Assembly: GCA_017411935.1 (NCBI GenBank)
Contig: JAFQPC010000200.1
Coordinates: 1-6,875 of the forward strand
Reading direction: 5' to 3'
Source of the DNA: Clostridia bacterium
Lineage (GTDB): Bacteria > Bacillota > Clostridia > Oscillospirales > CAG-272
Length of the DNA: 6,875 bases
Part shown: positions 1 to 5,231 of the stretch, piece after piece
How positions within the stretch are numbered: the stretch's first letter is position 1
Layout: the number at the start of each line of letters is the position of its first letter
Made by a program: the position numbers and the translations under genes
The notes under the pieces: generated by a model
Database searches by the model: none
Told to the model about the DNA's origin: nothing
Seen by the model: the letters and a program-made list of their open reading frames with translations, nothing else

Positions 1-16
1 ACCCCCACCCCGAAAT

Positions 17-50
17 AAAAAAGAACGGCAAGCCAACAGGCTTGCCGTTC
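17..50 (-). terminator. Intrinsic terminator of the tRNA-Lys-like gene
   Basis: The 12-base arms 23-34 and 39-50 are perfectly complementary around an AACA loop (35-38). Read on the minus strand, the hairpin is followed by a run of six T and further T-rich sequence, the classical Rho-independent layout. It starts only three bases after the CCA end of the minus-strand tRNA. No terminator is visible between the flavodoxin gene and the tRNA, so it probably also stops read-through from the upstream protein operon. Confidence 0.9.
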
Positions 51-53
51 TCC

Positions 54-129
54 TGGTGATCCATCGGAGACTCCAACTCCGGACACCATGATTAAAAGTC
101 AAGTGCTCTACCGTCTGAGCTAGTGGGTC
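54..129 (-). tRNA. Degenerate tRNA-Lys (anticodon UUU), possibly a pseudo-tRNA
   Basis: A 76-nt cloverleaf can be folded on the minus strand, with G1 at 129, the TTT anticodon at 94-96, a 5-bp T stem (77-81 with 65-69) and an encoded CCA at 54-56. Sequence and anticodon indicate lysine. Several positions are abnormal. The acceptor stem has two C-A oppositions (3:70 and 7:66) and the anticodon stem has a T-T opposition (28:42). The T loop reads TTGGAGT, so the near-universal C56, which pairs with G19 in the tRNA elbow, is G. The D arm is intact. The gene keeps a consensus promoter and a strong terminator, so it is probably transcribed. It may be an eroded extra lysine tRNA, a functional but weak tRNA, or the result of sequencing error. 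Lysine identity is likely; function is doubtful. Confidence 0.75.
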
Positions 130-151
130 AAGCGTTTTGCGCTACCTTAAT

Positions 152-180
152 ATAATATCATAAGTTTGCCGTTTTGTCAA
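152..180 (-). promoter_or_regulatory. Consensus sigma-A promoter of the tRNA-Lys-like gene
   Basis: On the minus strand a perfect -35 TTGACA (175-180) is separated by 17 bases from a TATTAT -10 (152-157). The sequence upstream of the -35 (about 181-193) is A/T-rich like an UP element. The 13-base block TGATATTATATTA at 148-160 recurs exactly at the promoter of the tRNA-Gly/Arg/His array, so the two stable-RNA units appear to be under similar control. The remaining intergenic stretch (181-252) holds a second TTGACA (234-239) with no -10 at the right distance, and the palindrome AAAATGCATTTT (219-230). Confidence 0.88.
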
Positions 181-252
181 TATTTTTATACTTGGCATAA
201 TATACAAAGGTTAGCGCAAAAATGCATTTTATTTGTCAAAATAGCATAAATG

Positions 253-774
253 TTATTTTGCTGTTATTCTTTTTATATCTTCTGCAAGAAGGTGTGCGTT
301 TTCGGGTATCAATTCGGGAAGGGAAACGTCGGAAGCCTCGTTGTCCTCAAAATCATGATATTTTACAGAGCTTCTTAAATGCCTTATAAGCATCTTATCA
401 AATCCCTTTGCGTTCTGTGGCTTCAGCTCTCCGCCAAAATAATGTACGCCCAACGAGGGCTCAAATTTTCTCGGAATAAGCGTCTCGCTGTATTCGTCCG
501 AGATCCTTGATAAGCCGCAGCAGAAATAGACCGCACAGGGTATTGCCGAAAGCTCTGAAAAATGGTTCTTTATGAATTTTCTCAACACCTTCGGAAAAGC
601 TCCAAATCTTACAGGACCCCCCACTACGACCGCGTCGTATCCTTCAAGCTTCGGTGTTTTTTTCTCAAGGTCGATGACGTCGATCTCTGCTTTTTGCTCA
701 AGCTCTTTTGCTATCAGCTTTGCACAAAATTCGGACGAACCCGTTTTCGATACGTATGCTATAAGCAGTTTCAT
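253..774 (-). CDS. Flavodoxin-like protein (HemG-type Flavodoxin_5 family)
   Basis: This 173-residue cytoplasmic protein has a single flavodoxin fold. Visible features are beta1 followed by an FMN phosphate loop SKTGSSE (residues 9-15), the DAVVVGGPVRFGAFPK segment (47-62) that packs on the isoalloxazine ring, and a later AVYFCCGL strand-loop (81-88). The GGPVRFG stretch resembles the loop of menaquinone-dependent protoporphyrinogen oxidase HemG more than that of classical electron-transfer flavodoxins, and the length matches HemG (about 175-180). No heme gene is adjacent, so the substrate is unknown; a general FMN oxidoreductase is the safe call. It is the last gene of the minus-strand operon, 19 bases after the M24 peptidase, with AGGAA seven bases before ATG. 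The plus-strand cassette has no counterpart. No terminator is evident right after its stop. Confidence 0.85.
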   Translation of the reverse strand: MKLLIAYVSKTGSSEFCAKLIAKELEQKAEIDVIDLEKKTPKLEGYDAVVVGGPVRFGAFPKVLRKFIKNHFSELSAIPCAVYFCCGLSRISDEYSETLIPRKFEPSLGVHYFGGELKPQNAKGFDKMLIRHLRSSVKYHDFEDNEASDVSLPELIPENAHLLAEDIKRITAK

Positions 775-793
775 TTTTCTATTCCTAAGCCGA

Positions 794-1876
794 TCAGAAG
801 AGCTCTATCATTTCCTTGTTGCTCGTGGTCATATTGATGACCTTTCCGTCCTGATCTATCGCAACAAGATCTTCTATTCTGCAGCCGTATTTTTCCGCAA
901 TATATATACCGGGCTCAACACTCGTCGTCATACCTCTCTTAAGTGTGGCGTCTCTTTTTGCGGAGGGTGAAAGTCTCGGATTCTCGTGAACGAGCATACC
1001 GACACCGTGGCCGAGTCCGTGACCGAAGCAGCCCTCGTAGCCCGCCGCGTAGATTATATCTCTTGCGCACTTATCGACCTCGTAGCAGTTAACGTTCTCA
1101 CAGATCATATCAAGTGCCGCTTTCTGAGCGGTAAGAACTGTGGAATAGACCTTCTTTATTTCCTCGTCTGCCTTTCCGATAACGACCGTACGGGTCATAT
1201 CCGCACAGTAACCTTTGTATCTTGCGCCGAAGTCCATAGTGAGAAAGCCCTTTTCAAGCTTTACGTTTCTCGGCACTCCGTGAGGCATGGAAGATGCACT
1301 TCCCGATACTGCGATCGTGTCAAAAGCGACGTTTTCTGCGCCGTTTCTTCTCATAAAGAACTCAAGCTCAAGAGCCACCTCTATCTCGGTCATATCGGGC
1401 TTCATTACCTTGAGGATATGCGAGAATGCGGCGTCTGTTATCTTCTGCGCCTCTATCATAAGCGCGAGCTCCTCGTTGGTCTTTATAAGTCTCATACCGT
1501 CAAAGATCTCGGATGCGCCCTGGATTATCTCGATGTTCTTAAAGTTTTTTGTATAAGTTGAATGCTCTGCGCACGAAACAACGCTCTCCTCAATAAGAAG
1601 AGTGCCAATATTCCTCTCGGCAATAAGACGGGAAAGCTCTGCGATCATTCCGCCGGTGGGCATTATGACCTCAAAGTCGGGGTCTTTTACCGTATCGTGA
1701 GCCGCCTCAATATATCTGAAGTCGGCAAGAAGATATGCGCGCTCGGGTGTGATGAGGATATATCCGTCGGTATAATCAAAACCGCTGACATATCTCTGGT
1801 TAAGCTCGGAGGAGACGAGCAAAGCGTCCTTTTTGAGTTCTGTAAGCTTGTTCATTAAAAATCTGATCTTGGTCAT
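794..1876 (-). CDS. M24B metallopeptidase, Xaa-Pro aminopeptidase/dipeptidase family (copy 1)
   Basis: This 360-residue pita-bread-fold peptidase of the aminopeptidase P / prolidase group is expected to cleave Xaa-Pro bonds in peptides in the cytoplasm. Residues 1-130 form the creatinase-like N-terminal domain. The catalytic domain follows with all five dinuclear-metal ligands: D215 (MDFGAR), D226 (ADMTRT), H290 (GLGHGVG), E321 (SVEPGIY) and E335 (CRIED). The conserved H199 (MPHG) and H297 (LVHE) are also present. The start at 1876 is preferred because AGGAGA lies nine bases upstream; Met8 aligns better with the other copy's start but has no ribosome site. The gap to the upstream TIM-barrel gene is five bases, and the ribosome site overlaps that gene's stop. 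The usual clostridial neighbour efp is absent here. Whether it acts on tripeptides or dipeptides cannot be read from the sequence. Confidence 0.93.
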   Translation of the reverse strand: MTKIRFLMNKLTELKKDALLVSSELNQRYVSGFDYTDGYILITPERAYLLADFRYIEAAHDTVKDPDFEVIMPTGGMIAELSRLIAERNIGTLLIEESVVSCAEHSTYTKNFKNIEIIQGASEIFDGMRLIKTNEELALMIEAQKITDAAFSHILKVMKPDMTEIEVALELEFFMRRNGAENVAFDTIAVSGSASSMPHGVPRNVKLEKGFLTMDFGARYKGYCADMTRTVVIGKADEEIKKVYSTVLTAQKAALDMICENVNCYEVDKCARDIIYAAGYEGCFGHGLGHGVGMLVHENPRLSPSAKRDATLKRGMTTSVEPGIYIAEKYGCRIEDLVAIDQDGKVINMTTSNKEMIELF

Positions 1877-1881
1877 TTTAT

Positions 1882-2745
1882 TTATTCTCCTATTAATGAT
1901 TTCAGGTATTTTTTCATTTCGAGTGCATCCTCTGCCATAGTTCCCGCAGACTCGCAGATTATTCTCGGGGCAACGTTTTCCTTGACGATAGCCTCCATAA
2001 GCGGCTCAAAGTCGGGTCCGTAGACGTTGTCTGAAAAGGTGAGATGCTTTTTCTCGCCCGCGCCCGTGTATTCAATCTTTGAGAAATGGCAGTGCAGGTT
2101 ATACGCGTAATCGTCGCCGAGCGCGTTTGCGATGGTGTCGAAAATTCTGCGGTAGCTGTCGCAGTCGGTAAAATACGAGCCTATGTTTCTCGCGTTAAGA
2201 TGACCGAAGTCAACGACGGGATGATACATAGGAGAGATACGGCAAAGCTCTATTACCTCTTCAAGCGTGCCGAGCTGATTAATCTTTCCCATAGTTTCAA
2301 GTCCCATTCTGATAGGAGTTTGTCCCACCGCCTCGGCGTTGCGCGCAAGTGTGTCGGAAGCAAGCTTCAACGCTTCATCGCGTGAGATCTTCGCGGCACT
2401 TCCCGAGTGTATTACGATAGTGTCAGCGCCAAGAAGCTCGGCGGCGCGCAGGGACTGCGCTATATACGAAAGGCTCTTTAATCTTTTTTCTTCCTCAACG
2501 CCCGAAAGCGAGATATAATAGGGTGTATGCACCGACATAAGTATGCCGTGCTTTTTTGCCTCCTCGCCTATTTTGGCGAGTGTTGCCTCGCCTGCGGAGA
2601 TTCCGTTTCCGCCCTGAAATTCGTATGCGTCAAGACCGCGCGCGGCAAGCCAGGCGGGCGCTTGATAGGTTGATTTGAATTTTTCGGCGTAGAAGGATTC
2701 GCTGTTTCCGCCGGGACCGAAGGTAGGTCTGTCTGTTATTCTCAT
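1882..2745 (-). CDS. Endonuclease-IV-like TIM-barrel metalloprotein (copy 1)
   Basis: This 287-residue protein belongs to the AP endonuclease 2 / xylose-isomerase-like TIM-barrel superfamily (PF01261). Candidate metal ligands fall at the expected strand ends: H73 (VHTPYY), H113 (VIHSGS), E150 (GLETMGK), D179 and H182 (VDFGHLNA), H218/H220 (LHCHFS), H234 (EKKHLTF) and E265 (ICESAG). In E. coli Nfo the late ligands form an Asp-x-His pair; here the place reads EKKH, so that aspartate is missing or replaced by E231. Databases would probably call it deoxyribonuclease IV, but the changed site and the phosphatase and peptidase neighbours leave room for a sugar or small-molecule isomerase or hydrolase. 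Abasic-site repair is therefore possible, not shown. The ATG lies one base after the HAD stop codon, so translational coupling is likely. Confidence 0.88.
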   Translation of the reverse strand: MRITDRPTFGPGGNSESFYAEKFKSTYQAPAWLAARGLDAYEFQGGNGISAGEATLAKIGEEAKKHGILMSVHTPYYISLSGVEEEKRLKSLSYIAQSLRAAELLGADTIVIHSGSAAKISRDEALKLASDTLARNAEAVGQTPIRMGLETMGKINQLGTLEEVIELCRISPMYHPVVDFGHLNARNIGSYFTDCDSYRRIFDTIANALGDDYAYNLHCHFSKIEYTGAGEKKHLTFSDNVYGPDFEPLMEAIVKENVAPRIICESAGTMAEDALEMKKYLKSLIGE

Positions 2746-2746
2746 T

Positions 2747-3286
2747 TTATTTTATGATACCTTCCTTTTCGAGTTTTTTGTATCTTCGTACGTAAGGTCG
2801 TTCAAGCCACCTCTTAAAGCGGAAGAAAAGATTTTTCTTATCCTTTATAGGCGGCACTATGTATGCGGGTATGCCGAGACGGTGCGCGGCAAGTGCGTCG
2901 GTAAGAAGCTGGTCTCCTATTGAAGCCGAATTTTCAAGCGACGCCCCCATTTTTTCTATTGCCAAAAGGAGAGTAGCCGTTTTCGGCTTGCCGCAGTCGG
3001 GATAAGCAGGGAGTTTCAAGTCTTTGTTGAAGAGCTCCACACGCTCCTTATGGTTGTTAGAAACGAGAGAAGCCGAGATCCCTGCGGCACGAAGGGAAGA
3101 GAACCACTTAAAAATTCTTTCGTCGGGAACGTCCTGCTCGTAGGGCGCGAGCGTGTTGTCGATATCTATAAGCAGGGCGCGGATTCCGTTTGAGAGAAGA
3201 AAGTCGGGAGTGATATCGTCGAATTTTTCAAACATACGGTCGGGAGTCAAGAGATAGGAAAGTGATCTTCTTTTGTGTTTTTTCAT
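2747..3286 (-). CDS. yqeG: YqeG-family HAD-IIIA phosphatase (copy 1)
   Basis: This 179-residue HAD hydrolase has all four motifs: I, the nucleophile and acid D41/D43 in LLIDIDNTL; II, S76 in VSNN; III, K100 or K102 in GKPK; IV, G124-D125 and D130 in GDQLLTD. The N-terminal TPDRMF segment and the C-terminal FKRWLERPYVRRYKK tail are typical of YqeG (family length about 170-180). The family is related to yeast Gep4 and plant PGPP1, which dephosphorylate phosphatidylglycerophosphate, so a role in phosphatidylglycerol synthesis at the membrane is a reasonable inference; the basic, aromatic tail would suit membrane contact. It is the first gene of the minus-strand operon. The start at 3286 has GGAA eleven bases upstream, a longish spacing, but the N-terminus aligns with the second copy. 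Confidence 0.9.
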   Translation of the reverse strand: MKKHKRRSLSYLLTPDRMFEKFDDITPDFLLSNGIRALLIDIDNTLAPYEQDVPDERIFKWFSSLRAAGISASLVSNNHKERVELFNKDLKLPAYPDCGKPKTATLLLAIEKMGASLENSASIGDQLLTDALAAHRLGIPAYIVPPIKDKKNLFFRFKRWLERPYVRRYKKLEKEGIIK

Positions 3287-3328
3287 TATGAATACTGTTC
3301 CTTTTATACATTTATCGGTTACTATATT

Positions 3329-3357
3329 ATTTTAACACATATACGCCATTAAGGCAA
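3329..3357 (-). promoter_or_regulatory. Promoter of the minus-strand HAD/TIM-barrel/M24/flavodoxin operon
   Basis: On the minus strand a -35 TTGCCT (3352-3357) is followed after 17 bases by TAAAAT (3329-3334), preceded directly by TGT, an extended -10 element. Transcription would begin near 3322 and give a leader of about 36 nt. No operator or riboswitch fold is apparent in that leader. The -35 lies about 30 bases from the -35 of the divergent tRNA promoter, so the two probably share the A-tract-rich spacer. Confidence 0.7.
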
Positions 3358-3389
3358 GAAAAAAATTAAAAAAATTTTGTAAATTACTA
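3358..3389 (+). promoter_or_regulatory. A-tract UP-element-like spacer between divergent promoters
   Basis: Nearly every base here is A or T, with phased A and T tracts immediately upstream of the tRNA -35. This position and composition match UP elements that bind the RNA polymerase alpha subunit and boost stable-RNA promoters. The same DNA is also upstream of the minus-strand operon promoter. The role is inferred from composition only. Confidence 0.55.
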
Positions 3390-3418
3390 TTGACAAATAA
3401 CAATTTATGTGATATTAT
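3390..3418 (+). promoter_or_regulatory. Consensus sigma-A promoter of the tRNA Gly-Arg-His array
   Basis: A perfect -35 TTGACA (3390-3395), a 17-base spacer and a TATTAT -10 (3413-3418) form a strong promoter. Transcription would start near 3425, about 23 bases before tRNA-Gly. The block TGATATTATATTA (3410-3422) is identical to that in the tRNA-Lys promoter. Confidence 0.9.
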
Positions 3419-3447
3419 ATTAGGGCGGTCTCAAAAGGACGGAATTT

Positions 3448-3521
3448 GCGAGTGTAGTTCAATGGTAGAATCCCAGCCTTCCAAGCTGGTCGCGTGGGTT
3501 CGATTCCCATCACTCGCTCCA
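3448..3521 (+). tRNA. tRNA-Gly (anticodon UCC)
   Basis: This is a complete 74-nt cloverleaf. The acceptor stem GCGAGTG pairs fully with CACTCGC, the anticodon stem is CCAGC/GCTGG (3473-3477), the anticodon TCC is at 3480-3482, the T arm is GTGGG-TTCGATT-CCCAT, the discriminator is U73 and the CCA is encoded at 3519-3521. It is the first member of the tRNA array. Confidence 0.97.
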
Positions 3522-3524
3522 AGT

Positions 3525-3571
3525 CGGCAGTGCAACATCGCACAGGTGTCGCACTGCTGCTTTATTTTTGT
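3525..3571 (+). terminator. Terminator-like hairpin between tRNA-Gly and tRNA-Arg
   Basis: Arms 3527-3533 (GCAGTGC) and 3551-3557 (GCACTGC) pair perfectly. Inside them, after one A-C opposition, 3535-3539 pairs with 3545-3549, giving a long stem with a GCACA-like loop. A T-rich stretch (TTTATTTTTGTTT) follows. It looks like a leaky intrinsic terminator or an RNase processing hairpin. There is no room for a new promoter before tRNA-Arg (3576), so the two downstream tRNAs would depend on read-through. Confidence 0.6.
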
Positions 3572-3575
3572 TTAT

Positions 3576-3652
3576 GTGCCTTTAGCTCAGCCGGATAGAG
3601 CAACTGCCTTCTAAGCAGTAGGTCGGGGGTTCGAATCCCTTAAGGCACGCCA
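3576..3652 (+). tRNA. tRNA-Arg (anticodon UCU)
   Basis: This is a complete 77-nt cloverleaf. The acceptor stem GTGCCTT pairs with AAGGCAC, the anticodon stem is ACTGC/GCAGT, the anticodon TCT is at 3610-3612, the T loop is TTCGAAT and G73 is followed by encoded CCA (3650-3652). The T stem GGGGG/CCCTT has two G-T wobbles. It reads AGA/AGG codons and lies three bases before tRNA-His. Confidence 0.97.
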
Positions 3653-3655
3653 TAT

Positions 3656-3733
3656 GGTGGGTGTAGCTAAGTTGGTTATAGCGCCAGGTTGTGGCCCTGG
3701 AGGCCGTGGGTTCGAATCCCATCACTCACCCCA
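3656..3733 (+). tRNA. tRNA-His (anticodon GUG)
   Basis: The acceptor stem GTGGGTG (3657-3663) pairs with CACTCAC (3723-3729) with one G-T wobble. The anticodon GTG is at 3691-3693 in a CCAGG/CCTGG stem. The histidine-specific G-1 (3656) is encoded opposite C73 (3730), and CCA follows at 3731-3733. It is the last tRNA of the array. Confidence 0.97.
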
Positions 3734-3734
3734 G

Positions 3735-3769
3735 AAAAATCCGTACACTTTTACGTGTGCGGATTTTTT
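3735..3769 (+). terminator. Intrinsic terminator of the tRNA array
   Basis: Bases 3735-3748 pair with 3755-3768, with one T-G wobble, around a six-base loop. The arms include AAAAATCCG and CGGATTTTT, so the stem runs into a T tract at the end of the right arm. It starts one base after the tRNA-His CCA and separates the array from the downstream plus-strand cassette. Confidence 0.9.
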
Positions 3770-3777
3770 ATTTTCTC

Positions 3778-3806
3778 TTGCAAAAGCTCAAAAAAAATGG
3801 TACAAT
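3778..3806 (+). promoter_or_regulatory. Promoter of the plus-strand HAD/TIM-barrel/M24 cassette
   Basis: TTGCAA (3778-3783) lies 17 bases before TACAAT (3801-3806), which has TGG directly upstream, an extended -10. A start near 3813 gives a leader of about 23 nt before the ATG at 3836, with AAAGGA (3823-3828) seven bases ahead of it. It lies just past the tRNA terminator, so the cassette is probably transcribed independently of the tRNAs. Confidence 0.75.
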
Positions 3807-3835
3807 AAATTGAATAAAACATAAAGGACACTCTT

Positions 3836-4369
3836 ATGAAAAAAAATAAACATACGCTTTCTTACTTGCTGACCCCCGATTATATGTTCGCGACCTTTGA
3901 CGAGGTCACCCCTGAATTTTTGGAAAGCCTCGGCATTCGTGCGCTTCTCATTGATATTGACAACACGCTTGCGCCCTATGAGCAGGCAGAGCCCGACGAG
4001 CGGATCATCTCGTGGTTTGCCGATCTGCAAGCGCACGGCATCAAGGCGGCGCTCATCTCGAACAACCATCCGCCGCGCGTCGAGCTCTTTAACAAGGACC
4101 TCGGTCTCCCCGCCTATCCCGACAGCGGAAAGCCGAAGAGCCGCTCTCTGATTGCCGCGATGGCAGAAATGGGCTCTACCCCCGAGAATACCGCAGGACT
4201 TGGCGATCAGCTTCTGACCGACACGCTCGCCGTGCACCGTCTTGATATGCTCTCGATCATCGTTCCGCCCATCAAGGACAAAACGACACCGTTTTTCAAG
4301 TTCAAGCGTTGGCTGGAGCGCCCCTACATCCGAAAATACAAAAAATCACACGAGGAATCTGAAAAATGA
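3836..4369 (+). CDS. yqeG: YqeG-family HAD-IIIA phosphatase (copy 2)
   Basis: This 177-residue paralogue of the minus-strand phosphatase is roughly two-thirds identical by eye with one single-residue gap near the N-terminus. All HAD motifs are kept: D40/D42 in LLIDIDNTL, S75 in ISNN, the GKPK lysines (K99/K101) and GDQLLTD with D124 and D129. The C-terminal FKRWLERPYIRKYKK tail is also kept, so the same phosphatase activity is expected, possibly on phosphatidylglycerophosphate as for the Gep4/PGPP1 relatives. Divergence is concentrated in the cap-side loops and the extreme C-terminus. The start has a good AAAGGA site. The stop TGA overlaps the next ATG (ATGA, 4366-4369), so coupling is tighter than in copy 1. 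Base composition is more GC-rich than in the equivalent part of copy 1 (32/60 at 4261-4320 against 25/60 at 2761-2820). Confidence 0.9.
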   Translation: MKKNKHTLSYLLTPDYMFATFDEVTPEFLESLGIRALLIDIDNTLAPYEQAEPDERIISWFADLQAHGIKAALISNNHPPRVELFNKDLGLPAYPDSGKPKSRSLIAAMAEMGSTPENTAGLGDQLLTDTLAVHRLDMLSIIVPPIKDKTTPFFKFKRWLERPYIRKYKKSHEESEK

Positions 4370-5229
4370 AACGAATCGATCACGCCACCTTCGGACCGGG
4401 TGGTAACAGCGAATCTTTTTACAATGAAGGAAAAAAATCCACCGTACAAGCGCCTGCATGGCTCTCGGCACGCGGACTTGATGCCTATGAATATCAAGCA
4501 GGAAACGGACTGACGGCGGGCGACGCATCTCTCCGAAAGGTCGGCGAGGAAGCCCAAAAGCACGGCATTCTGATGTCGCTCCACACGCCCTATTTTATCT
4601 CGCTTTCGGGTGTGGAAGAAGAAAAGCGACTGAACAGCCTCAATTATATCTCTCGCTCTCTGCACGCCGCAGAGCTGCTCGGAGCGGACACGATCGTCAT
4701 TCACACGGGCAGTGCCGCCAAGATCACGCGAGAAGAAGCCATGGCGCTTGCCGCTGACACGCTCACGAAAAATCTCGAGGTCAACGGCGATACCACGATC
4801 CGTATGGGGCTTGAAACGATGGGCAAGATCAATCAGCTCGGCACGCTTGACGAGGTGCTCACGCTCTGTAAGATCGCACCGATCTACCACCCCGTGGTTG
4901 ATTTCGGACATCTGAACGCACGTCACCTCGGCGGATATTTTTCGGATTGCGACAGCTACCGCGCCGTCTTTGACAAGATCGCCACGACGCTCGGTGATGA
5001 TTATGCCTACAATCTCCACTGCCATTTTTCCAAGATCGAATACACCAAGGCGGGCGAAAAGAAACACCTGACCTTTGAGGACGACGTCTTCGGTCCCGAC
5101 TTTGAGCCCCTTGCCGAGGCGATCGTTCGTGAGGGCGTTTGCCCTCGCATCATCTGCGAATCGGCGGGAACGATGGCAGAGGACGCGCTCTTTATGAAAT
5201 CTCAATGGCTTGCCGCCAAGGGAGAATAA
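4366..5229 (+). CDS. Endonuclease-IV-like TIM-barrel metalloprotein (copy 2)
   Basis: This protein has 287 residues, exactly as long as copy 1 and alignable without gaps, at about three-quarters identity by eye. The candidate metal ligands H73, H113, E150, D179, H182, H218/H220, H234 and E265 are all present. The EKKHLTF segment again replaces the Asp-x-His pair of E. coli Nfo, so the altered site is a property of this subfamily and not a mutation in one copy. The FGPGGNSESFY N-terminus and the KINQLGTL and GPDFEPL segments are unchanged. GAGGA lies about nine bases before the ATG, which overlaps the HAD stop. The function could be abasic-site cleavage or an isomerase or hydrolase role on a small sugar-like substrate; the sequence does not settle this. 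Confidence 0.88.
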   Translation: MKRIDHATFGPGGNSESFYNEGKKSTVQAPAWLSARGLDAYEYQAGNGLTAGDASLRKVGEEAQKHGILMSLHTPYFISLSGVEEEKRLNSLNYISRSLHAAELLGADTIVIHTGSAAKITREEAMALAADTLTKNLEVNGDTTIRMGLETMGKINQLGTLDEVLTLCKIAPIYHPVVDFGHLNARHLGGYFSDCDSYRAVFDKIATTLGDDYAYNLHCHFSKIEYTKAGEKKHLTFEDDVFGPDFEPLAEAIVREGVCPRIICESAGTMAEDALFMKSQWLAAKGE

Positions 5230-5231
5230 AT

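Noticed and set aside
219..239. Second promoter or operator near AAAATGCATTTT and TTGACA upstream of the tRNA-Lys gene
   Set aside because: The TTGACA at 234-239 (minus) has no -10-like hexamer 16-18 bases away, and the palindrome is short and A/T-rich enough to occur by chance.
3390..3614. Short plus-strand open frame across the tRNA-Gly and tRNA-Arg genes
   Set aside because: It is the translation of two tRNA genes and their promoter, with no ribosome site at its start.
5139..5231. N-terminal extension of the plus-strand M24 peptidase
   Set aside because: These 31 codons overlap the TIM-barrel gene in another frame, have no counterpart in copy 1, and a good ribosome site points to the start at 5232.
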